Source of the DNA: Bacteroides sp. SM23_62
GTDB taxonomy: Bacteria; Bacteroidota; Bacteroidia; Bacteroidales; SM23-62
Reading direction: 5' to 3'
Assembly: GCA_001303955.1 (NCBI GenBank)
Contig: LJUP01000006.1
Location: 1-51,971 of the forward strand
DNA length: 51,971 nt
The notes beneath the pieces were generated by a model. The model was not told the origin of the DNA, ran no database searches, and saw only the letters and a program-made list of their open reading frames with translations. Shown here one piece after another: positions 1 through 7,945 of this stretch (position 1 is the first letter of the stretch; each line of letters starts with the position of its first letter). A program made the translations under genes and the position numbers.

Positions 1-158
1 ACCAATGGGTCCTGATCGAATATGATCTGAAGAACGACCTGGTCCTCTACCGTTTTGATCCCCAAAGGCTGGATCGGGGAAAAACCCATGAACTTGAGTT
101 ATATATTATTGACAATAAAGATAATATAGCGTATTATTATACCGAGTTTTACTGGTGA
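1..158 (+). CDS. C-terminal end of a probable M23-type peptidase (partial)
   Basis: An open frame enters from the left edge (first whole codon at base 3) and stops at TGA 156-158, giving about 51 residues that end in a beta-rich, aromatic tail (ELELYIIDNKDN, then YYYTEFYW). This resembles the Ig-like C-terminal extension of Bacteroidota M23 metallopeptidases, which act on peptidoglycan in the periplasm, and the next gene (anmK) also belongs to cell-wall recycling. No catalytic motif lies inside the window, so the family call is an inference from the tail only; any secreted protein with a C-terminal beta-sandwich could end this way. Confidence 0.4.
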   Translation, partial: QWVLIEYDLKNDLVLYRFDPQRLDRGKTHELELYIIDNKDNIAYYYTEFYW

Positions 159-176
159 TCTTTTATCCGGTTTACT

Positions 177-1235
177 ATGGAAAATGACATGAACATCCTG
201 GGAATCATGTCCGGCACCTCACTTGATGGACTCGATCTCACTATTTGTTCTTTCTGGGAGAGCGGCAAAAAATGGATCTTTCGCATACATGCTGCCGAAA
301 CCATCCAATATACCGAGGAATGGATCAGGAAGCTTCAGTCAGCACCTCATCTGTCAGGGATCGACCTGTTGTACCTTCACCAGGAATACGGGCAATTCAT
401 TGCCGATAATGCCCGCTTTTTCATACAATCATCCGGCCTGAAAGTGGACCTGATCTCGTCTCACGGACATACGGTATTTCATCAGCCGGAGGCCGGCTTT
501 ACCATGCAGGCAGGTGATCCGCAGGTAATTGCCTCCTTAACCGGTATAACAACAGCAGGAGATTTCAGAAAGACAGATGTACTGCTCGGGGGACAGGGAG
601 CCCCTCTGGTTACCGTTGGTGACCAATACCTGTTCGGGGAATACGACTTCTGCCTGAACCTGGGCGGATTCGCCAATATTTCCTATATATCGGACGAGAA
701 GAGGCTTGCCAGGGATGTCTGTCCGGTTAACATCATCCTCAACCAGCTTGCGGGTGAACTGGATCTTCCTTATGACAGGAACGGTTTTGCCGGCAGATCA
801 GGGAATGTCTCCGAAACCCTGCTCGGGCGTTTGAACAGCATAGGTTATTATCAAACCGCAGGGCCAGGTTCTCTCGGACGGGAATGGCTGGACTATGAAT
901 TCATGCCGGTGATCAGGGATTTCAATCTGCCCGTAACGGATATCCTGAGAACGGTATATGAGCATATCTCCTTACAGATCGCCAGACAGATCCGCCGCGG
1001 TGCAAAGGTGCTGGTTACCGGAGGTGGTGCCTATAACCAGTTCCTGGTTGAGAAAATCAGGGAAGTAAGCCATGGAAACATCATCATACCTTCCAGTGAC
1101 CTGATAGAATATAAGGAAGCCCTTATTTTTGCATTTCTGGGATTGCTGAGATTACATAAAAGAATCAATTGTTTTGCCTCCGTCACCGGGGCTAGCAGGG
1201 ATAGCTGCTGTGGGGTGATTTACAGAAGTTTTTGA
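177..1235 (+). CDS. anmK: Anhydro-N-acetylmuramic acid kinase
   Basis: Cytoplasmic enzyme that hydrates and phosphorylates 1,6-anhydro-MurNAc to MurNAc-6-phosphate in peptidoglycan recycling. The 352-residue length fits the family. Visible signatures are the N-terminal phosphate-binding loop GIMSGTSLDGLD (residues ~9-20), the substrate loop GHTVFH (~96), GQGAPLV (~139), LNLGGFANI (~160) and the C-terminal ATP-binding TGGGAYNQ (~282). The start at 177 could also be the ATG at 189 (MNILGIMSG), which sits closer to the conserved core; no clear Shine-Dalgarno sequence supports either. It lies 18 bp after the upstream cell-wall-type gene, so the two may be co-transcribed. The last ~20 residues after the kinase core are cysteine-rich and poorly conserved in style. 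Confidence 0.93.
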   Translation: MENDMNILGIMSGTSLDGLDLTICSFWESGKKWIFRIHAAETIQYTEEWIRKLQSAPHLSGIDLLYLHQEYGQFIADNARFFIQSSGLKVDLISSHGHTVFHQPEAGFTMQAGDPQVIASLTGITTAGDFRKTDVLLGGQGAPLVTVGDQYLFGEYDFCLNLGGFANISYISDEKRLARDVCPVNIILNQLAGELDLPYDRNGFAGRSGNVSETLLGRLNSIGYYQTAGPGSLGREWLDYEFMPVIRDFNLPVTDILRTVYEHISLQIARQIRRGAKVLVTGGGAYNQFLVEKIREVSHGNIIIPSSDLIEYKEALIFAFLGLLRLHKRINCFASVTGASRDSCCGVIYRSF

Positions 1236-1307
1236 TAATTTTACAGCATCTATACCACCCCGGATACCAAACTGATTTTTGCACAACCGATTCATCAGCA
1301 TTGAAAA

Positions 1308-2459
1308 ATGGAAAATTTTATAGCCCATAATCCCACAAAAGTACATTTCGGGAAAGATGTTGTCGGGCAACTCGGAGAAGCTGCCGCCCAATGCGGTAAA
1401 AAGGCCCTGCTCGTATATGGCAGGGGATCTGTCCTGCGCAACGGAAGCTACCAGGACACGAAAGACCAGCTTGACAAGGCAGGTATAGAAATCATAGAAT
1501 ATAGCGGGATCAAACCCAATCCAATAGTGGAAGATGTAGATAAGGCAGCTGCCCTTGGAATGGAGAAAGAAGTGGATATGGTGATTGCTGTAGGGGGTGG
1601 ATCCGTGATTGATTCAGCCAAGATTATCGCGGTTTGTATCACCGAACAATGCAGTGGATGGGATGTCATGAAAGAACTACGGGATCCGGTCAGGGCCCTT
1701 CCCATCATGGCAGTACTGACACTTGCGGCGACTGGGACTGAAATGAATGCTGTGGCTGTCCTGCAGAATAACCAGACCATGGAGAAATTCGGTTACCGGC
1801 ACCCTGTCATGTTCCCGAAACATTCCTTCCTGGACCCAAATTATACACGCAGTGTACCGGCCAACCATACAGGTTATGGCATTGTCGACCTGGTGGCACA
1901 TGTTTTGGAATCCTATTTCGGATACGGCGATGCAAGCCTTTCCGACCGCTTTGCCGCATCCGTCATCCTGGAAGCCATGGAATACGGTCCCCAGTTAATG
2001 AGAAACCCGGATGACTATCTATTAAGGGCACGGATCATGTGGGCTGCCACAAATGCACTTAACGGTCTTCTTTCATATGGACGGTTAAATGGTGATTTCA
2101 CCAGCCATTCCCTGGGGCATCAGTTGTCTCTGCTCTACGACACACCTCATGGAGCATCTCTTTCAATCGCCTTTCCAGCCTGGATGAAACATATGATACC
2201 GAAGGTCGGGCACAGGCTGGAAAAACTCGGACGCGATCTTTTTGGTGATCCTTCTGCCGGGGGGACCATCAAGCGCCTTGAAAGTTTTTTTTCAGAGGTT
2301 TCATGTCCCGTACGGTTAGGGGATATTGGTGTCGGTCCGGATCAAAAAGACGAGATCGTGGCCCTAATGAACAGAAACGAGTGCAACGGAAAGAATCCTG
2401 ACAATCTTTTGAATGATCTGGACAGGGAGCAGATCGTGGACCTGATGTTTGAGGCATAA
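1308..2459 (+). CDS. Iron-containing (group III) alcohol dehydrogenase, butanol-dehydrogenase-like
   Basis: NAD(P)H-dependent reductase of aldehydes or ketones, cytoplasmic. The 383-residue protein has the N-terminal Rossmann half with GGGSVIDSAK (~residues 97-106) and the all-helical metal-binding half with the D/H ligand set: D and H in GIVDLVAHVLE (~192-202), the H of HSLGHQLS (~263-270), and the conserved DTPHGASLSIAFPAW (~273-287). This arrangement is that of YqhD/BdhA-type enzymes. The substrate cannot be told from sequence. A 72-bp gap separates it from anmK, and a strong hairpin begins four bases after its stop. It is probably a single-gene unit used in fermentation or aldehyde detoxification, an inference from family behaviour. 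Confidence 0.9.
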   Translation: MENFIAHNPTKVHFGKDVVGQLGEAAAQCGKKALLVYGRGSVLRNGSYQDTKDQLDKAGIEIIEYSGIKPNPIVEDVDKAAALGMEKEVDMVIAVGGGSVIDSAKIIAVCITEQCSGWDVMKELRDPVRALPIMAVLTLAATGTEMNAVAVLQNNQTMEKFGYRHPVMFPKHSFLDPNYTRSVPANHTGYGIVDLVAHVLESYFGYGDASLSDRFAASVILEAMEYGPQLMRNPDDYLLRARIMWAATNALNGLLSYGRLNGDFTSHSLGHQLSLLYDTPHGASLSIAFPAWMKHMIPKVGHRLEKLGRDLFGDPSAGGTIKRLESFFSEVSCPVRLGDIGVGPDQKDEIVALMNRNECNGKNPDNLLNDLDREQIVDLMFEA

Positions 2460-2485
2460 AAAAAGGCGCAGTCGAAACTGCGCCT
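2457..2485 (-). terminator. Intrinsic terminator, strongest on the minus strand
   Basis: A perfect 9-bp stem (AGGCGCAGT/ACTGCGCCT, bases 2464-2472 and 2477-2485) encloses a four-base loop. On the minus strand the stem is followed at once by a T7 run (bases 2463-2457), the form of a factor-independent terminator. On the plus strand it follows the alcohol dehydrogenase stop codon but is trailed by CTTCACC rather than a T run, so it would be weaker there. It overlaps the stop codon of the dehydrogenase gene. The same GCGCAGT...ACTGCGC stem recurs at 47208-47234. Confidence 0.7.
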
Positions 2486-2579
2486 CTTCACCCTAATTAC
2501 TAACTAAAAACACTAACCACTAAACCTATTTTAACCTAAACCTTTAAATCTATAACGCAAAAATTGCAAATTTGTTTGT

Positions 2580-2623
2580 GAAAAAATGTTAAAATAATCA
2601 TAAAAAAGCTAAAACATTTTTTC
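2580..2623. repeat. 11-bp inverted repeat, 22-bp loop
   Basis: GAAAAAATGTT at 2580-2590 is repeated inverted at 2613-2623. It would form an AU-rich hairpin in either strand and lies in the middle of the candidate small RNA. Confidence 0.6.
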
Positions 2624-2662
2624 GAATCCTTCAACCTAATTCCTTCATCCCAATTTTCTATA

Positions 2663-2670
2663 CAAATATA
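2663..2670 (-). promoter_or_regulatory. Putative -7 element for the candidate small RNA
   Basis: TATATTTG on the minus strand is a full match to the Bacteroidota TAnnTTTG element. No clear TTG is found 19-21 bases upstream, so support is partial. Confidence 0.35.
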
Positions 2671-2817
2671 CGACATCACACCGACAGAATCACCCCATAA
2701 ATATCTATTTAACAACTTTTTAAGACTGGTTTTTGATGAATCCTCAAATATCTGTTATGAATGACAGCCAAAGCCGGCATATGTTGCACAAAATACCTAT
2801 TAAATGACAGGTGTCGG

Positions 2818-2847
2818 TTGGGGAATATCCAAAAGAAATTATTTTTG
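2818..2847 (+). promoter_or_regulatory. Promoter of the C69 dipeptidase gene
   Basis: TTG (2818-2820), a 19-base spacer, then TATTTTTG (2840-2847): a full match to the Bacteroidota -33/-7 layout. Transcription would start near 2854, downstream of the ORF-track start at 2761 and about 18 bases before the ATG at 2872, which decides the start codon of the next gene. Confidence 0.6.
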
Positions 2848-2871
2848 TCGGACGCTTTTAAAATAATACAT

Positions 2872-4517
2872 ATGAAACGCTTATTTCAAATTATGGCAAT
2901 CCTGGCGGTAAGTGCATTATCTATCCAGGAAGCAAACACATGTACAAACTTATTAGTAACCCGTGGGGCCTCGGTGAATGGTGCCACCATGATCACCTAT
3001 GCAGCGGATGCCCATTTCCTGTATGGTGAACTGTATTACCGGCCGGCAGCTGACCACCCTGCAGGAAGCCTTGTGAAGATATATGAATGGGATACGGGAA
3101 AATATCTTGGCAAGATCAAACAGGTTACGCATACCTACGCTTTAGTGGGACTGATGAATGAACATCAGCTCGCCATTGGTGAGACCACTTACGGGGGACG
3201 CCCGGAACTGGTAGATACAACCGGGATCATAGATTACGGCAGCCTGATGATCCTGGCCCTTCAACGGGCCAAAACTTCCCGCGGGGCCATCCAGGTCATG
3301 GGTGATCTTGTGGCTGAATACGGCTACAACAGTTCCGGTGAATCATTCTCCATCGCCGATAAAAATGAGGTCTGGATCATGGACCTGATCGGTAAGGGCC
3401 CGGGAAACAAAGGTGCAGTATGGGTGGCACGCAGGATCCCTGACGGATATGTTTCCGCCCATGCCAACCAGGCAAGGATCCGGACATTTCCGCTGGATGA
3501 CCCGGAAAATTGCCTGTATGCAGAAGATGTGATCTCCTTTGCAAGGGAACAGGGCTATTTTGACGGTAAAGACAAGGATTTCAGTTTTTCAGATACCTAT
3601 GCACCGGTTGATTTTGGCGGAGCCCGGTTTTGCGAGGCCAGGGTATGGTCCTTCTTCAGCAAGGTCACAGAAGGCATGGAGCAATACCTGGATTATGCCA
3701 AGGGCGAGAACCTTGAAAACAGGATGCCGCTCTGGGTAAAGCCAAGCAAAAAACTGGCCGCCCGTGACCTGATGAACTATATGCGTGACCATTTTGAGGG
3801 TACTCCGCTGGACATGACCCAGGATGTGGGTGCGGGTCCCTATCGCCTGCCCTACCGCTGGCGGTGGGTGATGTGACCTACTGCAATGAGCGGGCCATTG
3901 CCACCCAGCAGACAGGTTATTCATTTGTTACTGAATCAAGGAACTGGCTGCCGGACTGGATAGGTGGTATTTTCTGGTTCGGGGTGGATGATGCGGCCAC
4001 CACTGTATACAATCCCATGTATTGCGGAATTGACCGCGTCCCCGAACCCTTCGAGGTTGGCAACGGAGACATGATCACCTACTCCGAGACCTCGGCCTTC
4101 TGGGCATTTAATTTCGTGGCAAATTTCTGCTACCTCAGATATGACCTTATGACCGAGGATGTTAAGAAGGTGCAGGCTGAACTGGAGTCCAAATATATCA
4201 ACAATTCCGAAGCGATCGACAAAGCTGCCCTGGCATTGTATAACAAAGACCCGGAACAGGCGAGGAAGTTTTTGACGGATTACTCGGTTGGAGTTGGAGA
4301 ACAGACTTTCAAGCGCTGGAAGGAACTGGGTCAGTACCTGCTGGTCAAATACATAGACGGGAATGTCAAGAAAGAAAGGGATGGAAAATTCATTTATAAT
4401 GGCTTTGGAGGGAACATCCCTCCCAATCCTGACCAACCCGGATACCCCGCCTGGTGGTACGAAAAGATCGCAGAAGACAAGGGTGACCAGTTGAAAGTCA
4501 TAGGAGATGCGCACTAG
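2872..4517 (+). pseudogene. C69-family secreted dipeptidase, interrupted by a frameshift
   Basis: N-terminal-nucleophile dipeptidase (MEROPS C69), expected in the periplasm or outside the cell. From the ATG at 2872 a signal peptide (MKRLFQIMAILAVSALS) leads to Cys24 in NTCTNLLVTRGAS, the expected catalytic residue after processing. The first frame ends at 3876 (RLPYRWRWVM*), while the rest of the family sequence (VTYCNERAIATQQTGYSF, then WFGVDDAATTVYNPMYCG) continues in another frame to 4517. One missing base in the G-rich stretch near 3858-3870 explains the break; together the parts give about 550 residues, normal for the family. It is either a real disabling mutation or a base-calling/assembly error; no slippery heptamer suggesting programmed frameshifting is present. 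It has its own promoter just upstream. Confidence 0.85.
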
Positions 4518-4610
4518 TTCCCTGCGAGGTGCTGCGGGCCATTGTTAATAAAACGTTGAAGACATTAATTTTTTTTCAGATCTGTTTTTTTCATTCACGA
4601 AAAATATTCG

Positions 4611-4618
4611 TACATTCG
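4611..4618 (+). promoter_or_regulatory. Possible -7 element of rplS
   Basis: TACATTCG, followed by CG, differs from TAnnTTTG at one position and sits 48 bases before rplS. No TTG is found at the right distance, so this is tentative. Confidence 0.3.
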
Positions 4619-4665
4619 CGTCCTGTAAAAAATTGAGGATCATTGAAATTTAACAGACAGACAGG

Positions 4666-5037
4666 ATGGATTTACTGAAGACAGCCGAAAATGAATTCTT
4701 GAAAGAAAGCAATTATCCTTCATTCAATTCAGGTGATACGATAACAGTTCACTACAAGATCAGGGAAGGAAACAAGGAAAGGGTACAGCAGTTTCGCGGC
4801 GTTGTCATCCAGCGCAGGGGATCCGGTCTGGCCGAGACATTCACCGTACGCAAATTATCCGGTAATATTGGTGTGGAAAGGATCTTTCCCCTGTCCTCCC
4901 CGTTTATAGAGAAAATCGATATCAATAAGCGCGGGCATGTACGCCGTGCCAGGATCTTCTACCTTCGTGGCAGAACAGGCAAAAAGGCCCGTATCCAGGA
5001 AAAAAGGATGACAGCTTCGGCTGAGAATGGAGAATAA
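4666..5037 (+). CDS. rplS: Large ribosomal subunit protein bL19
   Basis: Ribosomal protein at the 30S-50S interface. The 123-residue sequence carries the family landmarks: [20 protein letters not shown] (~24-43), [10 protein letters not shown] (~44-53), [24 protein letters not shown] (~59-82), and the basic tail [20 protein letters not shown]. Length is typical. It stands alone here rather than in the rpsP-rimM-trmD-rplS order found in many bacteria, which is common in Bacteroidota. A strong terminator follows 18 bases after the stop codon. Confidence 0.98.
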   Translation: MDLLKTAENEFLKESNYPSFNSGDTITVHYKIREGNKERVQQFRGVVIQRRGSGLAETFTVRKLSGNIGVERIFPLSSPFIEKIDINKRGHVRRARIFYLRGRTGKKARIQEKRMTASAENGE

Positions 5038-5055
5038 AAGACAGTAACATAAACC

Positions 5056-5087
5056 AAACCCCGATGAACACTTCGGGGTTTTTTTGT
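5056..5087 (+). terminator. Intrinsic terminator of rplS
   Basis: AAACCCCGA / TCGGGGTTT forms a nine-pair stem with an eight-base loop, followed by a T run that continues through TTTTTGTTTT. Confidence 0.9.
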
Positions 5088-5128
5088 TTTAACTTTATGG
5101 AAACTTGTTCCGAAAGAGATACTGAATA

Positions 5129-7936
5129 ATGCGTTACCGGCTTTGCATACTGATATGGATTTCTCTTCTGGCCGCCAGAGGATTTTCCCAGAATGGTAAT
5201 GGAAAACTGGATCTTGTTGAAGAATGGGCTGAAAAATATACTGTCCCGTTTACCATGCCTGACGGTGCCAGATTAATGACAGATGTTTATCTGCCTGTAA
5301 CCCGTGACTCCCTGTGCATCATCTACGAAGGACAGGAAGGGTCCATTGCTGTTGAGATTGTTCCAAAAGGGGTACAATATATCATATACGATTCCGTGGA
5401 TGGAAATATCAATGAAAAGCCCTATGAAATGCCGGTTATTTTTATCAGGACCCCCTATGATAAAAATACTGAAGCACTTGGTTATTTCCTGGCATTCCTC
5501 GGATATGCGGCAGTTATCCAGGATAACAGGGGCTGCTATGCATCAGAGGGAGCATATATCCCCATGTACAGCGATTCATGGCGGAAAGAGCCCTATCATC
5601 AAAACATTCAGCATTTTCTCGATATAAGTTCGCGGGATGACCCGGCAAATGCCAATCTTCATGAGGATGGTTATCAGAGCCTGAGATACATACTTGACAG
5701 CCTGGAAAGGGAATACCAGGGAGATACGATGAATGTATCCAACGGGCTGATCGGAATGATGGGAGCCTCTGCCCTGGGCAATGTGCAATACCAACTGGCT
5801 TCTGCCCGTAAAATTGATCCCTTGGGACCGGGATTGAAATGTTTGTTTCCCGTAGTGGCCACCAATGAGCATTACAGGTTCACTGCCGTCCAGAACGGGG
5901 TTTTCCGGCAAGAACTGGTTACAGGTTGGATTACAAGGCAATATATTGACCTGATCAATGACGAATTATCCGACGGGGATCCCTCCATTTTTAACAGCAT
6001 ACACAGCCCTGCCGATTATAACCTAAACAGTAAATACGAGGCAGCTGAAATGGCCATCGATTACTGGTTGAGTTATCAGCCTGGCAATGGCCCTTCAGGA
6101 TATTATCCCAATTCAGTCCTCCGTTCCGATATGGATGCAAGCTGTGCTTTTGTGGGTACCAGTGGAGAAGGTGATGCTGAAGGAAACTTCAGCCGCTATG
6201 TCAATCTTGAAGTTCCCATCTACCACCTCACCGGCTGGTGGGATATTTTTATCGACGGTCAGATTGAAACCTATAACCAGCTGATGCAAAACCTCAGTGA
6301 TGAATATGGACATAAATCCCTTCAGAAACTGGTGATCGGACCCTGGGCACACCAGACCGTGACAATGAGATCCACGGGAGACCTGGATTATCCCGAAAAT
6401 GTCCAGGATTTTCTTTTTGATTTGCTGAATGTGGAGTTGAACCTGGAAAATTTACCTGTGGATGTGCTCTATGATTCCGAGCCCATGCAATGGTTCAGGA
6501 CGCATTTAAATCATAACCGCTGGAAAAATATCGGAGAGCCAAAAATCATCATCCCGGAAAGCAAAAAATGGCAGCCAGTTGCTCCAGAGATAAAAATAAG
6601 GATACCGGATAAGGATTTTATCCTGCCCTATCCTAAATTCCTGAATTTTTTATCGGGCCACACGGGCCTGGATAGTATAAGCTTTACCCTTTCAATAAAT
6701 AATTCAGTTACAAGCAGCGATATAAACATTCCCAGGCTTGATACACCACTGGTATCGATGGAAAAGATTGAATCCCGGGCGCCGACCGATTTCCGGCAGA
6801 TCCCCAATGTCAGGCTTTATGTTGTTGGTCCCCGAACAGCAGGAGAATACACTGAACATGCAGCCGGCAACTACTGGTTCGAAAGCGACTCCTTCCCTTT
6901 CACAAAAGATATCCTCATGCAAAAGGTGTATTTACACGAGCAGCAAAAGCTCTTCAGCCGGAAACCCGAATCGGTCAGCGGATCGTCAAACTTTATACAT
7001 GATCCCCAGCATCCTGTATTTACAGTGGGTGGTGCCAATATGATTACACTTACACCCCTTGGGGACAGGCGTAATCAGGGACAGATGAACCTGGCAGATC
7101 CCCTGCTGGCAAAGCATACCATGACACGCAGTGATGTTTTGTCTTTTGAAAGCAATGCCCTGTCCGATACCTTATCGATCATCGGATTTCCGGTCGCTAA
7201 TCTCTTTGCCAGTAGCAATCCCCTCGAAAACCATTCCGACTCGACCAGTACGGACTTTTTTTTACGGATCCTTGATGTTTACCCGGACGGCGGGGAATAT
7301 TTCGTGGTGGAAGGTGCCATCAATGCCCGGGCAAGGGATTATGCAAAACAGCTGATTACAGGCAAGGAAGATCCGGGAATACCATTTACAAACATTGTAT
7401 CTGACAGTGTCTATGAATATCGTTTCAAGATGATGCCCATAGCCTATACTTTTGGCCAGGGCCACAAGATCAAGGTACTTATCAGCAGCAGCAACCATCC
7501 CCGCTACCAGTCGAATCCCAACCTGCCTGTTGAAAAAAATGTATTCTCCCGCTGGAAACCGGGTGATGGGCGCCGCTCCAGGAAAGCCCTTCAAACCATT
7601 TATTTTTCTGCTGACTATCCTTCCAACGTTGAATTACCCGTTTACAAGGGAGCGCTTTCCCTGCCGGTCGGCACTGAAAGTAATACAACAAAAGTAATTC
7701 CAGGTATCAGGATATTTCCCAACCCGGCCAGTGAATTTCTATTTGTAGAGGCAGGCGGTACAGATAATAGATTTGAAATTTACACGCTGACCGGAAGAAA
7801 AATGCTGACAGGAATCTTTGATTCATTTTATTCCATCAATGTGGGATCCTGGGATCCCGGTGTCTATGTAATTCGTCTGACCAACCCGGAATCCAACATC
7901 TTTTACGCTCAAAAGATCATTATCAGCAAGCTTTAA
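5129..7936 (+). CDS. Secreted CocE/NonD (S15-like) alpha/beta hydrolase with T9SS sorting domain
   Basis: Predicted exported esterase, acylase or X-prolyl-peptidase-like hydrolase. A signal peptide (~1-20) is followed by the CocE/S15 fold: oxyanion-side FIRTPYDK (~105-112), nucleophile Ser214 in GMMGASALGN, the acid in LTGWWDIFIDG, and the histidine in VIGPWAHQ. A C-terminal jelly-roll-like region (SDSVYEYRFKMMPIAYTFGQGHKIKV) fits the family. The last ~75 residues (IRIFPNPASEFLFVEAG to the end) are a type A T9SS sorting domain, so the protein should cross the outer membrane through the Bacteroidota T9SS and be cell-attached or released. At 935 residues it is longer than most relatives because of an inserted segment after residue 450 and the tail. 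It lies about 40 bp downstream of the rplS terminator and convergent to the AsmA gene. The substrate is unknown. Confidence 0.88.
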   Translation: MRYRLCILIWISLLAARGFSQNGNGKLDLVEEWAEKYTVPFTMPDGARLMTDVYLPVTRDSLCIIYEGQEGSIAVEIVPKGVQYIIYDSVDGNINEKPYEMPVIFIRTPYDKNTEALGYFLAFLGYAAVIQDNRGCYASEGAYIPMYSDSWRKEPYHQNIQHFLDISSRDDPANANLHEDGYQSLRYILDSLEREYQGDTMNVSNGLIGMMGASALGNVQYQLASARKIDPLGPGLKCLFPVVATNEHYRFTAVQNGVFRQELVTGWITRQYIDLINDELSDGDPSIFNSIHSPADYNLNSKYEAAEMAIDYWLSYQPGNGPSGYYPNSVLRSDMDASCAFVGTSGEGDAEGNFSRYVNLEVPIYHLTGWWDIFIDGQIETYNQLMQNLSDEYGHKSLQKLVIGPWAHQTVTMRSTGDLDYPENVQDFLFDLLNVELNLENLPVDVLYDSEPMQWFRTHLNHNRWKNIGEPKIIIPESKKWQPVAPEIKIRIPDKDFILPYPKFLNFLSGHTGLDSISFTLSINNSVTSSDINIPRLDTPLVSMEKIESRAPTDFRQIPNVRLYVVGPRTAGEYTEHAAGNYWFESDSFPFTKDILMQKVYLHEQQKLFSRKPESVSGSSNFIHDPQHPVFTVGGANMITLTPLGDRRNQGQMNLADPLLAKHTMTRSDVLSFESNALSDTLSIIGFPVANLFASSNPLENHSDSTSTDFFLRILDVYPDGGEYFVVEGAINARARDYAKQLITGKEDPGIPFTNIVSDSVYEYRFKMMPIAYTFGQGHKIKVLISSSNHPRYQSNPNLPVEKNVFSRWKPGDGRRSRKALQTIYFSADYPSNVELPVYKGALSLPVGTESNTTKVIPGIRIFPNPASEFLFVEAGGTDNRFEIYTLTGRKMLTGIFDSFYSINVGSWDPGVYVIRLTNPESNIFYAQKIIISKL

Positions 7937-7945
7937 GAAACCTGC

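Larger units (their letters stand above)
2457..2656 (-). ncRNA. Candidate small RNA, about 200 nt
   Basis: No convincing gene lies between 2460 and 2871, yet the minus strand has a perfect -7 element (TATATTTG, 2670-2663) and, about 195 bases on, a strong terminator with a T7 run. Between them is an 11-bp inverted repeat (GAAAAAATGTT, 2580-2590, with 2613-2623) and a C/T-poor stretch without useful ORFs. Together these outline a stand-alone transcript. It is not a family I recognise from sequence, and 6S RNA is only a length-based thought. No good -33 TTG is seen, so the start point is an inference. Confidence 0.35.

Noticed and set aside
2761-2871. ORF-track start of the C69 dipeptidase at 2761
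   Set aside because: The promoter at 2818-2847 lies downstream of it, and the signal peptide begins at 2872.
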